From Streptomyces sp. NBC_01276 (GTDB lineage Bacteria; Actinomycetota; Actinomycetes; Streptomycetales; Streptomycetaceae), in assembly GCF_041435355.1 (NCBI RefSeq), contig NZ_CP108442.1, positions 4,030,001 through 4,094,000 on the forward strand: a DNA stretch of 64,000 nucleotides, given 5' to 3'. The translations under genes and the position numbers were made by a program. Shown here piece after piece: positions 44,300 to 52,664 of the stretch. The notes beneath the pieces were generated by a model. The model worked only from the letters and a program-made list of their open reading frames with translations, was not told the DNA's origin and did no database searches. The first letter of the stretch is position 1; each line of letters starts with the position of its first letter.

Positions 44300-44410
44300 G
44301 TGAGTGCCTGCCGGCTAGCGCCTGCCGGTGAGCGCCTGCCGGTGAGCCCCTGCCGGTGAGTTGCCTGCCGGTGAGTTGCCTGCCCGTGAGTGCCTGCCCG
44401 TGAGCGCCCC
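44300..44410. repeat. eight tandem 14/15-bp units (GTGAGYGCCTGCCG type)
   Basis: Units at 44300, 44314, 44328, 44342, 44356, 44371, 44386 and 44400 repeat GTGAG(T/C)GCCTGCCG with single-base changes and two 1-nt insertions. They fill the space after the monooxygenase stop. Confidence 0.85.
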
Positions 44411-44448
44411 GGCCCCCGGGCGCACGGCCCATCGGACACACTGAAGCC

Positions 44449-44862
44449 ATGTCGATTCACCAGAACCTGCTCGGGGGCCCCGCCCCCACCCACCTGCCCG
44501 ACGAGCCCGCGCCCCGCGAGGCCCTCGCCGCCGGGACCGACCCGGCCGAGGTCGCCGCCGCGCACCCGACCTCCTCCCTCGCCTGGGCCGCCCTCGCGGA
44601 CCGCGCCTTCGAGGCCGGCCACACGGTCGAGTCGTACGCGTACGCCCGCACCGGCTACCACCGGGGCCTGGACGCGCTGCGCCGGGCCGGCTGGAAGGGC
44701 CACGGGCCGGTGCCGTGGGAGCACGAGCCGAACCGCGGTTTCCTGCGCGCCCTGCACGCCCTGGCCCGCGCCGCCGGGGCCATCGGCGAGAAGGAGGAGT
44801 ACGAGCGCTGCTCCACCTTCCTGCGCGACTCCTCGGCCACGGCCGCGGACACGCTCGTATAA
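44449..44862 (+). CDS. DUF3151 family protein
   Basis: A 137-residue protein whose start MSIHQNLLGGPAPTHLPDEP is diagnostic for actinobacterial DUF3151. Helical repeats follow (AAAHPTSSLAWAALADRAFE, VESYAYARTGYHRGLDALRR, GWKGHGPVPWEHEPNRGFLR). Function is unknown. It is usually encoded near fba or kynA in Streptomyces as I recall, which fits, since the regulator insert separates it from fba here. Confidence 0.87.
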   Translation: MSIHQNLLGGPAPTHLPDEPAPREALAAGTDPAEVAAAHPTSSLAWAALADRAFEAGHTVESYAYARTGYHRGLDALRRAGWKGHGPVPWEHEPNRGFLRALHALARAAGAIGEKEEYERCSTFLRDSSATAADTLV

Positions 44863-44988
44863 CTGCCGGCGTTCGCCCTAGAGGGCTTCCGGATCCCCTG
44901 CTTATGATGCGAGGCAGGGGACCGGGGCTCCACTTACCTCACGGAAGGAGCGGACCGCTACCCGGAAGCACGTGTCGAGGAGACAGAA

Positions 44989-45837
44989 ATGTCGCACGCC
45001 CTTGATGCCTCCGGAGCCGGTTCGGACACCCCGAACCTCGACTTCGCCGGCACGACCCCGTACGAGGACTACGTCCAGGCAGACGTCCTCACCCACCTCC
45101 AGCACCTCCGCTCGGACGACCCCGGCGAGATGGTCTTCCTGGTCACGACCCAGGTCATGGAGCTGTGGTTCACGGTCATCGTCCACGAGTGGGAGACGGC
45201 GGCCCGCGCCCTGCGCGAGGACCGCATCCCGGTCGCGATGGACGCGCTGAAACGATCCCTCCGCGAGCTGGAGGCCCTGAACGCCTCCTGGCGGCCCCTC
45301 GCGCAGCTCACCCCCTCGCAGTTCAACGCCTACCGCTCGGCGCTGGGCGAGGGTTCCGGTTTCCAGTCGGCGATGTACCGCCGGATGGAGTTCCTGCTGG
45401 GCGAGAAGTCGGCGTCCATGCTGGTCCCGCACCGAGGCGCGCCGCGCGTCCACGGGGAGCTGGAGAAGGCCCTCCAGGAGCCCAGCCTCTACGACGAGAC
45501 CCTGCGCCTGCTGGCCCGCCGCGGGCTGCCCGTCCCCCAGTCGGTCCTGACGCGCGACCTCGCGCTGCGCTACGAGCCCTCGGCGGAGGTCGAGGCGGTC
45601 TGGACGGCCCTGTACGCCGAGCCCGACGGCGGCCACGCGGACCTGCACCGGCTGGGTGAGGTCCTCACGGACGTCGCGGAACTCGTCTGGCGCTGGCGCA
45701 ACGACCACCTGGTGGCGACCCGCCGCGCGATGGGGGCGAAGACGGGAACGGGCGGCTCCGCCGGGGTGACCTGGCTGGAGAAGCGCGCCACGAAGAACGT
45801 CTTCCCCGAGCTCTGGACGGCCCGCAGCCATGTCTGA
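44989..45837 (+). CDS. kynA: tryptophan 2,3-dioxygenase
   Basis: A 282-residue heme enzyme, the bacterial length. It opens the tryptophan indole ring to give N-formylkynurenine. The motifs YEDYVQADVLTHLQ, MVFLVTTQVMELWFTVIVHE and FNAYRSALGEGSGFQSAMYR (substrate pocket) are clear, and NDHLVATRRAMGAKTGTGGS near the C-terminus is the GTGG-type loop. ATG 44989 follows GAGGAGACAGAA. The next gene, kynU, overlaps its end by 8 nt. Confidence 0.97.
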   Translation: MSHALDASGAGSDTPNLDFAGTTPYEDYVQADVLTHLQHLRSDDPGEMVFLVTTQVMELWFTVIVHEWETAARALREDRIPVAMDALKRSLRELEALNASWRPLAQLTPSQFNAYRSALGEGSGFQSAMYRRMEFLLGEKSASMLVPHRGAPRVHGELEKALQEPSLYDETLRLLARRGLPVPQSVLTRDLALRYEPSAEVEAVWTALYAEPDGGHADLHRLGEVLTDVAELVWRWRNDHLVATRRAMGAKTGTGGSAGVTWLEKRATKNVFPELWTARSHV

Positions 45838-47035
45838 CACCCACGCCACCTCCGACCTGGCGGAGCGCGCGGCGCGGCTCGACGCCCTGGACGGTCTCGC
45901 CAAGCTCCGTGAGCGCTTCACCCTCCCCGACGGGGTCGTCTACCTCGACGGGAACTCCCTCGGAGCCCTTCCGTCCGCCGTTCCCGACGCGCTGACGGAC
46001 GTCGTCCGCCGCCAGTGGGGCGAGCTCCTCATCCGGTCCTGGGACGAGAGCGGCTGGTGGACCGCCCCCGAGCGGATCGGCGACCTCATCGCCCCGCTCG
46101 TGGGCGCGGCCCCCGGTCAGGTGACGGTCGGCGACTCCACCAGCGTCAACCTCTTCAAGGCCCTGGTCGGCGCCGCCCGTTTGGCCGTACCCGGCCGGAC
46201 GAAGCTGCTGGTCGACGCGAGCACCTTCCCGACGGACGGCTACATCGCCGCCTCCGCCGCCCGGATGACCGGCCTGGAAGCGGTCCCCGTCGACCCCGCC
46301 GACGCGCCGCGCGCGATCGACGGCGACACCGCGGTGGTGCTGCTCAACCACGTCGACTACCGCAGCGGCCGGCTCCACGACCTGCCCGGTCTCACGGCGG
46401 CCGCGCACGCGGCGGGCGCCCTGATCGTCTGGGACCTGTGCCACAGCGCGGGCGCCCTGCCGGTCGGCCTCGACGCGCACGGCGTCGACCTCGCGGTGGG
46501 CTGCACGTACAAGTACCTCAACGGCGGTCCCGGCTCCCCGGCGTACGTGTACGTGGCCGCCCGCCACCAGGGTGCCTTCGACTCGCCGCTCCCCGGCTGG
46601 AACAGCCACGCCGAGCCGTTCGCGATGACCCCGGGCTACGTGCCGGCCGAGGGCGCGGCCCGGGCGCGCGTCGGGACGCCGGACATCCTGTCCATGCTGG
46701 CGCTGGAGTCGGCCCTCGGGGTGTGGGAGGGCGTGGCGGTCGAGGACGTCCGCGCGAAGTCCCTCGCTCTGACGGACTTCTTCCTGGAGTGCGTGGCCCG
46801 GTACGTCCCGGAGGGGAAGGTCGAGGTGGTCACCCCGGCAGGACACGCCGAGCGCGGCAGCCAGGTCTCGCTGCGGACCGAGGGGGCCCGCGAGGTGATG
46901 GCCGAGCTCATCTCCCGCGGGGTCGTCGGGGACTTCCGGGCGCCCGATGTCCTGCGCTTCGGGTTCACCCCGCTCTACGTCGGTTTCGCCGACGCGGAGC
47001 GTGCCGCGCGCACGCTGGGTCACGTTTTCGGGTGA
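45830..47035 (+). CDS. kynU: kynureninase
   Basis: A 401-residue PLP enzyme converting kynurenine to anthranilate and alanine (also 3-hydroxykynurenine). VYLDGNSLGALPSAVP near the N-terminus, DSTSVNLFKALVGAA, LIVWDLCHSAGALPVGLDAHG with the PLP Asp, and AVGCTYKYLNGGPGSPAYVY with the Schiff-base Lys are all present. It overlaps kynA, so translation is coupled. A terminator follows at 47074-47103, so the formamidase candidate may have its own promoter. Confidence 0.97.
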   Translation: MSDTHATSDLAERAARLDALDGLAKLRERFTLPDGVVYLDGNSLGALPSAVPDALTDVVRRQWGELLIRSWDESGWWTAPERIGDLIAPLVGAAPGQVTVGDSTSVNLFKALVGAARLAVPGRTKLLVDASTFPTDGYIAASAARMTGLEAVPVDPADAPRAIDGDTAVVLLNHVDYRSGRLHDLPGLTAAAHAAGALIVWDLCHSAGALPVGLDAHGVDLAVGCTYKYLNGGPGSPAYVYVAARHQGAFDSPLPGWNSHAEPFAMTPGYVPAEGAARARVGTPDILSMLALESALGVWEGVAVEDVRAKSLALTDFFLECVARYVPEGKVEVVTPAGHAERGSQVSLRTEGAREVMAELISRGVVGDFRAPDVLRFGFTPLYVGFADAERAARTLGHVFG

Positions 47036-47073
47036 CGCCCTAGCGAAACGTCACTTCGACGGGTGTGGCGAAC

Positions 47074-47103
47074 GAGCGGGCGGGGCTGCGGCCCCGCCCG
47101 CTC
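47074..47103 (+). terminator. hairpin after kynU
   Basis: GAGCGGGCGGGGC pairs perfectly with its complement around TGCG, 38 nt after the stop. Confidence 0.8.
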
Positions 47104-47220
47104 CGCTTGTGCCCGGTGCGGCCACAGGACGGCCCGTTCCAGCCTGATACGGTCCCGCTCTGGCGAAACACCGGAACATCAGTCCCCGCTGTCCCACGCG
47201 TTTACCGAGAGGTTGAGCCG

Positions 47221-48096
47221 ATGACGGACCCCGCAGCCGAACGGGACGCCGCCGAGGCCGCCTCGGCCTTCTCCCATCCGCCGGTCGAGCCCGACGCGAG
47301 CGCCGCGTACGGGGAACACCCCGACCAGGTCGTCGACTTCTACGCTCCCCGCAGGGGCGCCGGGGGTCCCGCCCCGCTGGTCGTGGTCCTGCACGGCGGG
47401 GCCTGGCGGGCCCCGTATGACCGGCAACACATCACCCCCTTCGCGGAGTTCCTCGCCCGCCGGGGTTTCGCCGTCGCCAACGTCGAGTACCGGCGCGGGA
47501 GTTCCCTGCCGCACCAGGGCTCCGACGGGCCGGTGGCGGGGCGCTGGCCGGAGACCTTCGACGACGTCGCCGCCGCCATGGACGCGCTGCCGGGGCTGGC
47601 GGCGCGGGCGCTGCCCGTCGCGGACCTGCACCGGGTGGTGGTGACGGGCCACTCGGCGGGCGGCCACCTCGCGCTGTGGGCCGCGGCCCGCCACGTCCTG
47701 CCGGCCGGGTCCCCGTGGCGGCTGCCCTCCCCGCCGCCGCTGCGCGGCGTGGTGGCGCTGGCCCCCATCGCGGACTTCGCGGTGGCGGAGGAACTGGGGG
47801 TGTGCGGGGGCGCGTCCGCGCAGCTGCTGGGCGGCCCGGAGCACTGGGACGCCCGCCTCCCGTCCGCCGACCCCGCGTCCCTGCTCCCGACCGGCATCGC
47901 CACCGCGGTGGTGCACGGGAGGGAGGACATCGTGGTCCCGCACGCGGTGGCGGAGTCGTACGTCGCCGCCGCGGGAGAGGCGGGCGAGCTGGTCGGCCTG
48001 ACCCTGCTGGACGGCGTCGGCCACTTCCCCCTGATCGACCCGGCGGCCGACGCCTGCGCGGTGGTCTGCGAGGAGCTCGCGCAACTGGCCTGGTAA
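47221..48096 (+). CDS. alpha/beta hydrolase, probable kynurenine formamidase (AFMID-type)
   Basis: A 291-residue hydrolase from ATG 47221 (GAGAGGTTGAGCCG). Motifs: LVVVLHGGAWRAPYDRQHIT (HGGxW oxyanion), VVVTGHSAGGHLALW (nucleophile Ser), VVHGREDIVVP (acid) and LLDGVGHFPLID (His). The position next to kynA and kynU suggests hydrolysis of N-formylkynurenine to kynurenine. The HGGxW layout resembles the eukaryotic AFMID type rather than the metal-dependent bacterial KynB fold. That activity is inference from context. Confidence 0.85.
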   Translation: MTDPAAERDAAEAASAFSHPPVEPDASAAYGEHPDQVVDFYAPRRGAGGPAPLVVVLHGGAWRAPYDRQHITPFAEFLARRGFAVANVEYRRGSSLPHQGSDGPVAGRWPETFDDVAAAMDALPGLAARALPVADLHRVVVTGHSAGGHLALWAAARHVLPAGSPWRLPSPPPLRGVVALAPIADFAVAEELGVCGGASAQLLGGPEHWDARLPSADPASLLPTGIATAVVHGREDIVVPHAVAESYVAAAGEAGELVGLTLLDGVGHFPLIDPAADACAVVCEELAQLAW

Positions 48097-48207
48097 GGCC
48101 CCGCGGCAAAGGCGGGCACGGACACGCGGCGGTGTGCGAAGATCCGCGCACAGGCCCCGGCCCCGACGCGTCGCGGGCCTCATCGAGAGGTGGGCGGGAC
48201 GGTACCG

Positions 48208-48285
48208 ATGACCAGCACCCTGCGACGGGCCGCGTCCGGCTCCGGCGACCCGAGCGGCGCGGACCGGGCCGCGGAGCGGGCGTAG
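48208..48285 (+). CDS. 25-codon leader ORF, possible
   Basis: MTSTLRRAASGSGDPSGADR and five more residues, with GAGAGGTGGG upstream and a TAG stop that overlaps the GTG of the next gene by one base. It could be a coupled leader peptide or chance. Confidence 0.35.
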   Translation: MTSTLRRAASGSGDPSGADRAAERA

Positions 48286-48722
48286 TGGCGACCTGGGGTC
48301 TGCTCCTGGAGCGGAACATCGGCGAGCGCCAGGGGCTGACCTGGTCCGTCGGGGTGATGGAGCACGTCGAGGGGACCCGGGAAGAGGCCCTCGCCCTGCT
48401 CCGGGAGCGGGTCGACGGTTTCGATCCCGGACTGTTCCAGGCCGTGCGGCGCAGGGTCGTCTACCGCGAGGGGGACGGGTTCCTCGTCATCGTGGAGGTC
48501 CGCTTCGGATGGCACCGCCACTACCGGTTCAGGGCGGTCGAGGTCGTCTCCGACAGCGCCCCGCCCCCGCCGGATCCCGAGCCCCCGTCACCGCCCGAAC
48601 CGGTGCCGGTACCGTCCCGCAGGCGTCCGGCTCCGGCTCCGCAGCCGCCACCACCACCGAAGGACTGGGACGCCGACGTACCCGACCGTCCCGCCTGGCT
48701 CGGCAGGGACGACCTGACCTGA
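48285..48722 (+). CDS. small protein of unknown function, Pro-rich C-terminus
   Basis: A 145-residue protein. GTG 48285 follows GGAGCGGGCGTA; the long frame upstream is composition noise. The first about 85 residues form a compact alpha/beta domain (LTWSVGVMEHVEGTREEALA, VVYREGDGFLVIVEVRFGWH, YRFRAVEVV). The rest is a Pro-rich linker ending KDWDADVPDRPAWLGRDD. I do not recognise the family; it looks like a conserved Streptomyces orphan. Its stop runs into a CCTGA-type repeat. Confidence 0.65.
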   Translation: MATWGLLLERNIGERQGLTWSVGVMEHVEGTREEALALLRERVDGFDPGLFQAVRRRVVYREGDGFLVIVEVRFGWHRHYRFRAVEVVSDSAPPPPDPEPPSPPEPVPVPSRRRPAPAPQPPPPPKDWDADVPDRPAWLGRDDLT

Positions 48723-48774
48723 TCTGACCTGGCCTGATCTGACCTGGCCTGGCCTTACCTGGCCTTACCTGCCC
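48713..48774. repeat. short tandem CCTGA/CCTGG-type repeats
   Basis: GACCTGACCTGATCTGACCT and following variants repeat a 5-nt to 10-nt unit (CCTGA, TCTGA, CCTGG, CCTTA) over the end of the preceding gene. Slippage is likely. Confidence 0.8.
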
Positions 48775-48818
48775 GCCCCCGTCGGCCGTGCGCCGGATCG
48801 CCCGGCCGCACGTGGACC

Positions 48819-49331
48819 TCAGTCCCACTGCCGGTCGGCGAGGGAGGCGACCGGGGCCGGCTTGCCGATGAGCGCCAGGGCGATGAAGAAGTTGATCTGG
48901 CCGATCGCGATGGTGAGGGTGGCCAGGGCCTTCTCGTCGAAGTGCTTCGCCGCCTCCGCGTACAGCTCGTCGCCGACGCGCTCCTTGCCCTGCGGGGCGG
49001 GCTGGAGGACCGCCTCCACCAGGGCGAGGGCGGCCCGCTCGGCCGGGGTGAAGCAGTGGGCGTCCTGCCAGGAGGAGACGGCCGTGATCCGCTCCTCGGT
49101 CTCGCCCGCCTTGCGCAGGAACCCGGTGTTCAGGATGGTCAGGTAGGTGTTGTGGACGATCTGGCCGGCCCGCAGGTGGACCAGGCTGATCGTGGTGCGC
49201 GGCACCGAGCGGTTGCCGGTGGCCCGGAAGAGGGCGGCGCTGATGTCGCTCATCTCGGGGACGAACGCGCCCGGGTCGGGCATGCGGGAGATGGAGGCGG
49301 TGGCGGCGCGGGGGGTGTCGGTGCTCGTCAT
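48819..49331 (-). CDS. carboxymuconolactone decarboxylase/AhpD-fold protein lacking Cys pair
   Basis: A 170-residue protein from ATG 49331 (GGAGAGACGCC). The fold is recognisable: IVHNTYLTILNTGFLRKAGE, then ITAVSSWQDAHCFTPAERAA and LATLTIAIGQINFFIALAL. In active AhpD-like members this first helix reads GCxxCxxxH; here the three positions are Asn, Leu and Asn. It should have no peroxidase activity by the usual mechanism. The role is unknown. It is followed by a divergent exported-protein gene. Confidence 0.8.
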   Translation of the reverse strand: MTSTDTPRAATASISRMPDPGAFVPEMSDISAALFRATGNRSVPRTTISLVHLRAGQIVHNTYLTILNTGFLRKAGETEERITAVSSWQDAHCFTPAERAALALVEAVLQPAPQGKERVGDELYAEAAKHFDEKALATLTIAIGQINFFIALALIGKPAPVASLADRQWD

Positions 49332-49617
49332 GGCGTCTCTCCGGTGGCTGGGGCCGGCGCCCGCTGCGTCGGCTTCACCGCACTGACGGATGGGACGGCG
49401 CGAGTGTGACAGCTCCGGGAGAAAACTTTTCGGGGCGACACGTGCGGCCGTGCGGGGGACCATGAAGGAACGGATACGGCCGACCCGTCCGGCCGCGCGG
49501 GCGCCGGACCGGTGCCGGACGGGCCCTACGGCCCGGTGCGCCGTCGGCGCTCCGCGCCGTCGTCCCGGTCCCCGGCGACCTCCGCCCTTCCCCTTCTCCC
49601 CCGTGGGAGGCAGCACC

Positions 49618-50100
49618 ATGAACCGACGTACGCGCCTGATCCTGCTCACCCCCGTGATGGCGGGCTCCCTCGCCCTCGGTCCCACCGCCCTCGCCATGGC
49701 ATCGGCCCCCGGGGCCGTTCCCGCCGCCACGTGTTCCCTGTCGGGCGTCCTGCCGGACGGCACGGTGAGCATCTCCGGGGGCGGGTTCCAGCCGGGGCCC
49801 GCCTTCCTGGAGTCGTCCACGGGCGTCGGCGCCGGCTTCAGCATGAACCAGGACGGCACGTTCAACATCGCCAAGGCGAAGGACGGCCAGTACTCGGTCC
49901 GGCAGGGCTCGACGGTCACCAAGTGCAGCGGAGGCAGCGCGGCAACCACTGCCACCGGTACCACCCTCAAGGCCGGCATCGTCGCCGGCTGGGACGCCGT
50001 CAAGGCCGACTGCAAGGCGACGGCCCCGGCCTCGGCCAACCAGCAGTTCAGCCAGGGCTGGAACAAGGGCGCCGCCGTGGCGAAGGAGGCCTTCTGCTGA
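49618..50100 (+). CDS. exported protein, unknown
   Basis: A 160-residue protein from ATG 49618 behind GGGAGGCAGCACC. Signal peptide MNRRTRLILLTPVMAGSLAL (cleavage near AMASAPG, about residue 30). The mature part starts ATCSLSGVLPDGTVSISGGG, has a beta-sandwich-like stretch (QYSVRQGSTVTKCSGG) and ends with an alpha-helical segment (GIVAGWDAVKADCKATAP, FSQGWNKGAAVAKEAFC) with four Cys in total, which may pair. No known enzyme motif is visible. Confidence 0.7.
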   Translation: MNRRTRLILLTPVMAGSLALGPTALAMASAPGAVPAATCSLSGVLPDGTVSISGGGFQPGPAFLESSTGVGAGFSMNQDGTFNIAKAKDGQYSVRQGSTVTKCSGGSAATTATGTTLKAGIVAGWDAVKADCKATAPASANQQFSQGWNKGAAVAKEAFC

Positions 50101-50111
50101 AGCCGCACACG

Positions 50112-50155
50112 CCCGAGCGGGGCGGCCGGCGGACGTGCCGGCCGCCCCGCTCGGG
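50112..50155. terminator. bidirectional terminator
   Basis: A perfect 19-bp stem (CCCGAGCGGGGCGGCCGGC and complement) with a 6-nt loop lies between convergent stops at 50100 and 50188. Confidence 0.85.
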
Positions 50156-50187
50156 GGTGGTGCGGGTGCTGCGGGTGCTGCGGGTTC

Positions 50188-51471
50188 CTAGAGGAACGAG
50201 TTGATCTCGATCGTCTCGGTGCGGCCGGGGCCGACGCCGATCGCGGAGATCGGGGCGCCCGACATCTCCTCCAGGGCCTTCACGTACGCCTGGGCGTTCT
50301 TCGGGAGGTCGGAGAAGGTCTTGGCCTTGGTGATGTCCTCGGACCAGCCCGGGAGGGTTTCGTAGATCGGCTTCGCGTGGTGGAAGTCGGTCTGCGAGTA
50401 CGGGAGCTCCTCGACGCGCTTGCCGTCGATCTCGTACGCGACGCAGACCGGGATCTCCTCCCAGCCGGTCAGTACGTCGAGCTTGGTGAGGAAGAAGTCC
50501 GTCAGGCCGTTGACGCGGGTCGCGTAGCGGGCGATCGGGGCGTCGAACCAGCCGCAGCGGCGGTCACGGCCGGTGGTCACACCGCGCTCGCCACCGATGC
50601 GGCGCAGGGCCTCGCCGTCCTCGTCGAACAGCTCCGTCGGGAACGGGCCGGCGCCGACGCGGGTCGTGTAGGCCTTGAGGATGCCGATGACGCGGCTGAT
50701 CTTCGTCGGGCCCACGCCGGTGCCGGTGCAGGCGCCGCCGGCGGTCGGGTTCGAGGAGGTGACGAAGGGGTACGTGCCGTGGTCGACGTCGAGCAGGGTC
50801 CCCTGGCCGCCCTCGAAGAGCACGACCTTGTCCTCGTCCAGCGCGTTGTTGAGGATCAGGGTGGTGTCGGCGACGTAGCCCTTGATCTGGTCCGCGTACT
50901 GGAGCATCTCCTCCACGATCGCGCCGGCCTCGATGGCACGGCGGTTGTAGAGCTTCGCGAGGAGCTGGTTCTTGCCCTCCAGCGCCGCTTCGACCTTCTG
51001 CGTGAGGATCGACTCGTCGTAGAGGTCCTGGACGCGGATGCCGACGCGGTTGATCTTGTCCGCGTAGGTCGGGCCGATGCCGCGGCCGGTCGTACCGATC
51101 TTGCGCTTGCCGAGGAAGCGCTCGCCGACCTTGTCGAGGGTGACGTTGTACGGCGTGATCAGGTGCGCGTTACCGCTGATCAGCAGCTTCGAGGTGTCGA
51201 TGCCGCGCTCGTTCAGGCCGCGCAGCTCGGAGAGCAGGACGGCCGGGTCGACGACGACACCGTTGCCGATGACCGGGGTGCATCCGGGGGAGAGGATGCC
51301 GGAAGGGAGAAGGTGCAGCGCGTACTTCTGGTCACCCACGACGACCGTGTGGCCGGCGTTGTTGCCACCCTGGTAGCGCACTACATAGTCAACGGATCCA
51401 CCGAGCAGGTCGGTGGCCTTTCCCTTGCCCTCGTCACCCCACTGAGCTCCGAGCAGCACAAGAGCGGGCAC
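50188..51471 (-). CDS. purA: adenylosuccinate synthetase
   Basis: A 427-residue enzyme of the usual length. It makes adenylosuccinate from IMP, Asp and GTP. Motifs: [17 protein letters not shown] at the N-terminus (GTP P-loop and base Asp), [49 protein letters not shown], and [16 protein letters not shown] with the flexible arginine loop. It is transcribed leftward alone. A hairpin at 51573-51600 lies upstream of its start. Confidence 0.97.
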   Translation of the reverse strand: MPALVLLGAQWGDEGKGKATDLLGGSVDYVVRYQGGNNAGHTVVVGDQKYALHLLPSGILSPGCTPVIGNGVVVDPAVLLSELRGLNERGIDTSKLLISGNAHLITPYNVTLDKVGERFLGKRKIGTTGRGIGPTYADKINRVGIRVQDLYDESILTQKVEAALEGKNQLLAKLYNRRAIEAGAIVEEMLQYADQIKGYVADTTLILNNALDEDKVVLFEGGQGTLLDVDHGTYPFVTSSNPTAGGACTGTGVGPTKISRVIGILKAYTTRVGAGPFPTELFDEDGEALRRIGGERGVTTGRDRRCGWFDAPIARYATRVNGLTDFFLTKLDVLTGWEEIPVCVAYEIDGKRVEELPYSQTDFHHAKPIYETLPGWSEDITKAKTFSDLPKNAQAYVKALEEMSGAPISAIGVGPGRTETIEINSFL

Positions 51472-51572
51472 AGGCGTACACCTCTTCCGGATGGGGCATG
51501 TCCAAGGTCAGGGGGCGTACGACGATGTACACCGCAGGCTGAGCCGTCGGACCGGTACCCCGGAATAGACGA

Positions 51573-51600
51573 AGGCCCTGGCGCAATAGCGCAAGGGCCT
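51573..51600. terminator. imperfect hairpin upstream of purA
   Basis: AGGCCCTGGCGC pairs with GCGCAAGGGCCT with one mismatch and an AATA loop. It is 102 nt upstream of purA and 35 nt before the divergent gene, so it may be an attenuation or regulatory element as easily as a terminator. Confidence 0.45.
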
Positions 51601-51634
51601 CTTGCACAAAGATGCTACCCGAGGAAGGACCGAG

Positions 51635-52447
51635 GTGTCGGCTCCAGAGCCCACCATGAGCCATGCGGGCGCGCCGGTCGGCGGCCTGCTCGTGCTCGTC
51701 GACCCGGTCGCCCGCCGTCTTGACGGCGAGTCCGTGCGAATCGCGAAGGATGTGTTGTCAGCGGGGGCCGCGGCGAAAATCTGCCTCCCCGATTCGCAGG
51801 AGGAATTTGCGCGGGCCCTCGCCCGCCGGGGTCATCGGCGGCCGGTGATCGTGGGTGACGACCGGGCGCTGGTACGGGCCGTGGCGCTGCTGCACCGGGA
51901 GCGGGGGCCGGTGGACCGGGCGCTCTCGCTGGTTCCGGTGGGGCCCGCGGGGTCGCTGGGGCTGGCCCGCTCGCTCGGCGTGCCGCTGTCGGCGGTGCTC
52001 GGGGCGCGGGCGGCGCTGGACGGGGTGCCGCGGCCGCGGGACCTGCTGGTCGACGACAGCGACGGGGTGGTGCTGGGCGGGCTGCGGATCGCGGGTCCTC
52101 CGGCGGCGCGGCGCGGCGGCGCGTACCGCTCGCTGCTGCGGACCCTGCTGACCGGCCCGCCGGCCGCGCCGCACCGGCTGCGGGTGGAGGTGCGGGTGGA
52201 CGGGGTGGTGCTCGCGGACGTGGACCAGCCCGTGGAGGACGTGGCGGTGCGCACGGGGGAGCGGGGCGGGCCGGCCGAGGTCGTCGTCCGGCTCGCGGGG
52301 GCCGCGCCGCTCACGGGACGGGCCGAGGCGGTGACGGTGTCCGGGGCGGACTTCCGTTACCGCGCCGACCACGTCCTGACCGGCCCGGTCCGCCGCCGCA
52401 CCTGGACCCGCCATCCGGCGGCCTGGGCCCTCACCCTGCCGCGCTGA
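51635..52447 (+). CDS. diacylglycerol kinase-like protein with degenerate motifs
   Basis: A 270-residue protein from GTG 51635 (GAGGAAGGACCGAG upstream). The order and spacing follow the DAGK catalytic fold: LLVLVDPVARRLDGESVRIA, RRPVIVGDDRALVRAVALLH, LVPVGPAGSLGLARSLGVP, then beta strands (LRVEVRVDGVVLADVDQPVE). The kinase glycine motif GGDGT is VGDDR here, and the PxGTGND motif is PVGPAGS. These suggest it does not phosphorylate lipid normally. It is divergent from purA; the role is unknown. Confidence 0.7.
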   Translation: MSAPEPTMSHAGAPVGGLLVLVDPVARRLDGESVRIAKDVLSAGAAAKICLPDSQEEFARALARRGHRRPVIVGDDRALVRAVALLHRERGPVDRALSLVPVGPAGSLGLARSLGVPLSAVLGARAALDGVPRPRDLLVDDSDGVVLGGLRIAGPPAARRGGAYRSLLRTLLTGPPAAPHRLRVEVRVDGVVLADVDQPVEDVAVRTGERGGPAEVVVRLAGAAPLTGRAEAVTVSGADFRYRADHVLTGPVRRRTWTRHPAAWALTLPR

Positions 52448-52568
52448 GCCGGCCCCCGGCGGGTGGGGGCGGGGAGGCGTACCCGCAGCTCCCCGTCGGA
52501 GCCGGGGGCGATGTTGGCAGGGGCGATGTTCCGGAACGCCGCCGGGGTCCGTCGCCCGGGGCCCCGCC

Positions 52569-52620
52569 GGGCAGCCCCCGGGCAGCCCCCGGGCAGCCCC
52601 CGGGCAGCCCCCGGGCAGCC
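52569..52620. repeat. 11-bp tandem units GGGCAGCCCCC
   Basis: About five units of GGCAGCCCCCG run between the DAGK-like gene and the GbsR-type gene, followed by an irregular C run to about 52650. It may pair internally and act as a terminator. Confidence 0.75.
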
Positions 52621-52664
52621 CGGCGGGGGCCGGGCAGCCCCCCCCCGGGGCCCCGCCACCGCGG

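Noticed and set aside
44300..44410. CRISPR array
   Set aside because: Units follow each other without unique spacers and no cas gene is near.
42826..44757. N-terminal extension of the IS701-like frame to a 1063-residue protein
   Set aside because: The extension overlaps the monooxygenase gene and reads as Gly/Arg/Pro noise. A good ribosome binding site exists at GTG 42825.
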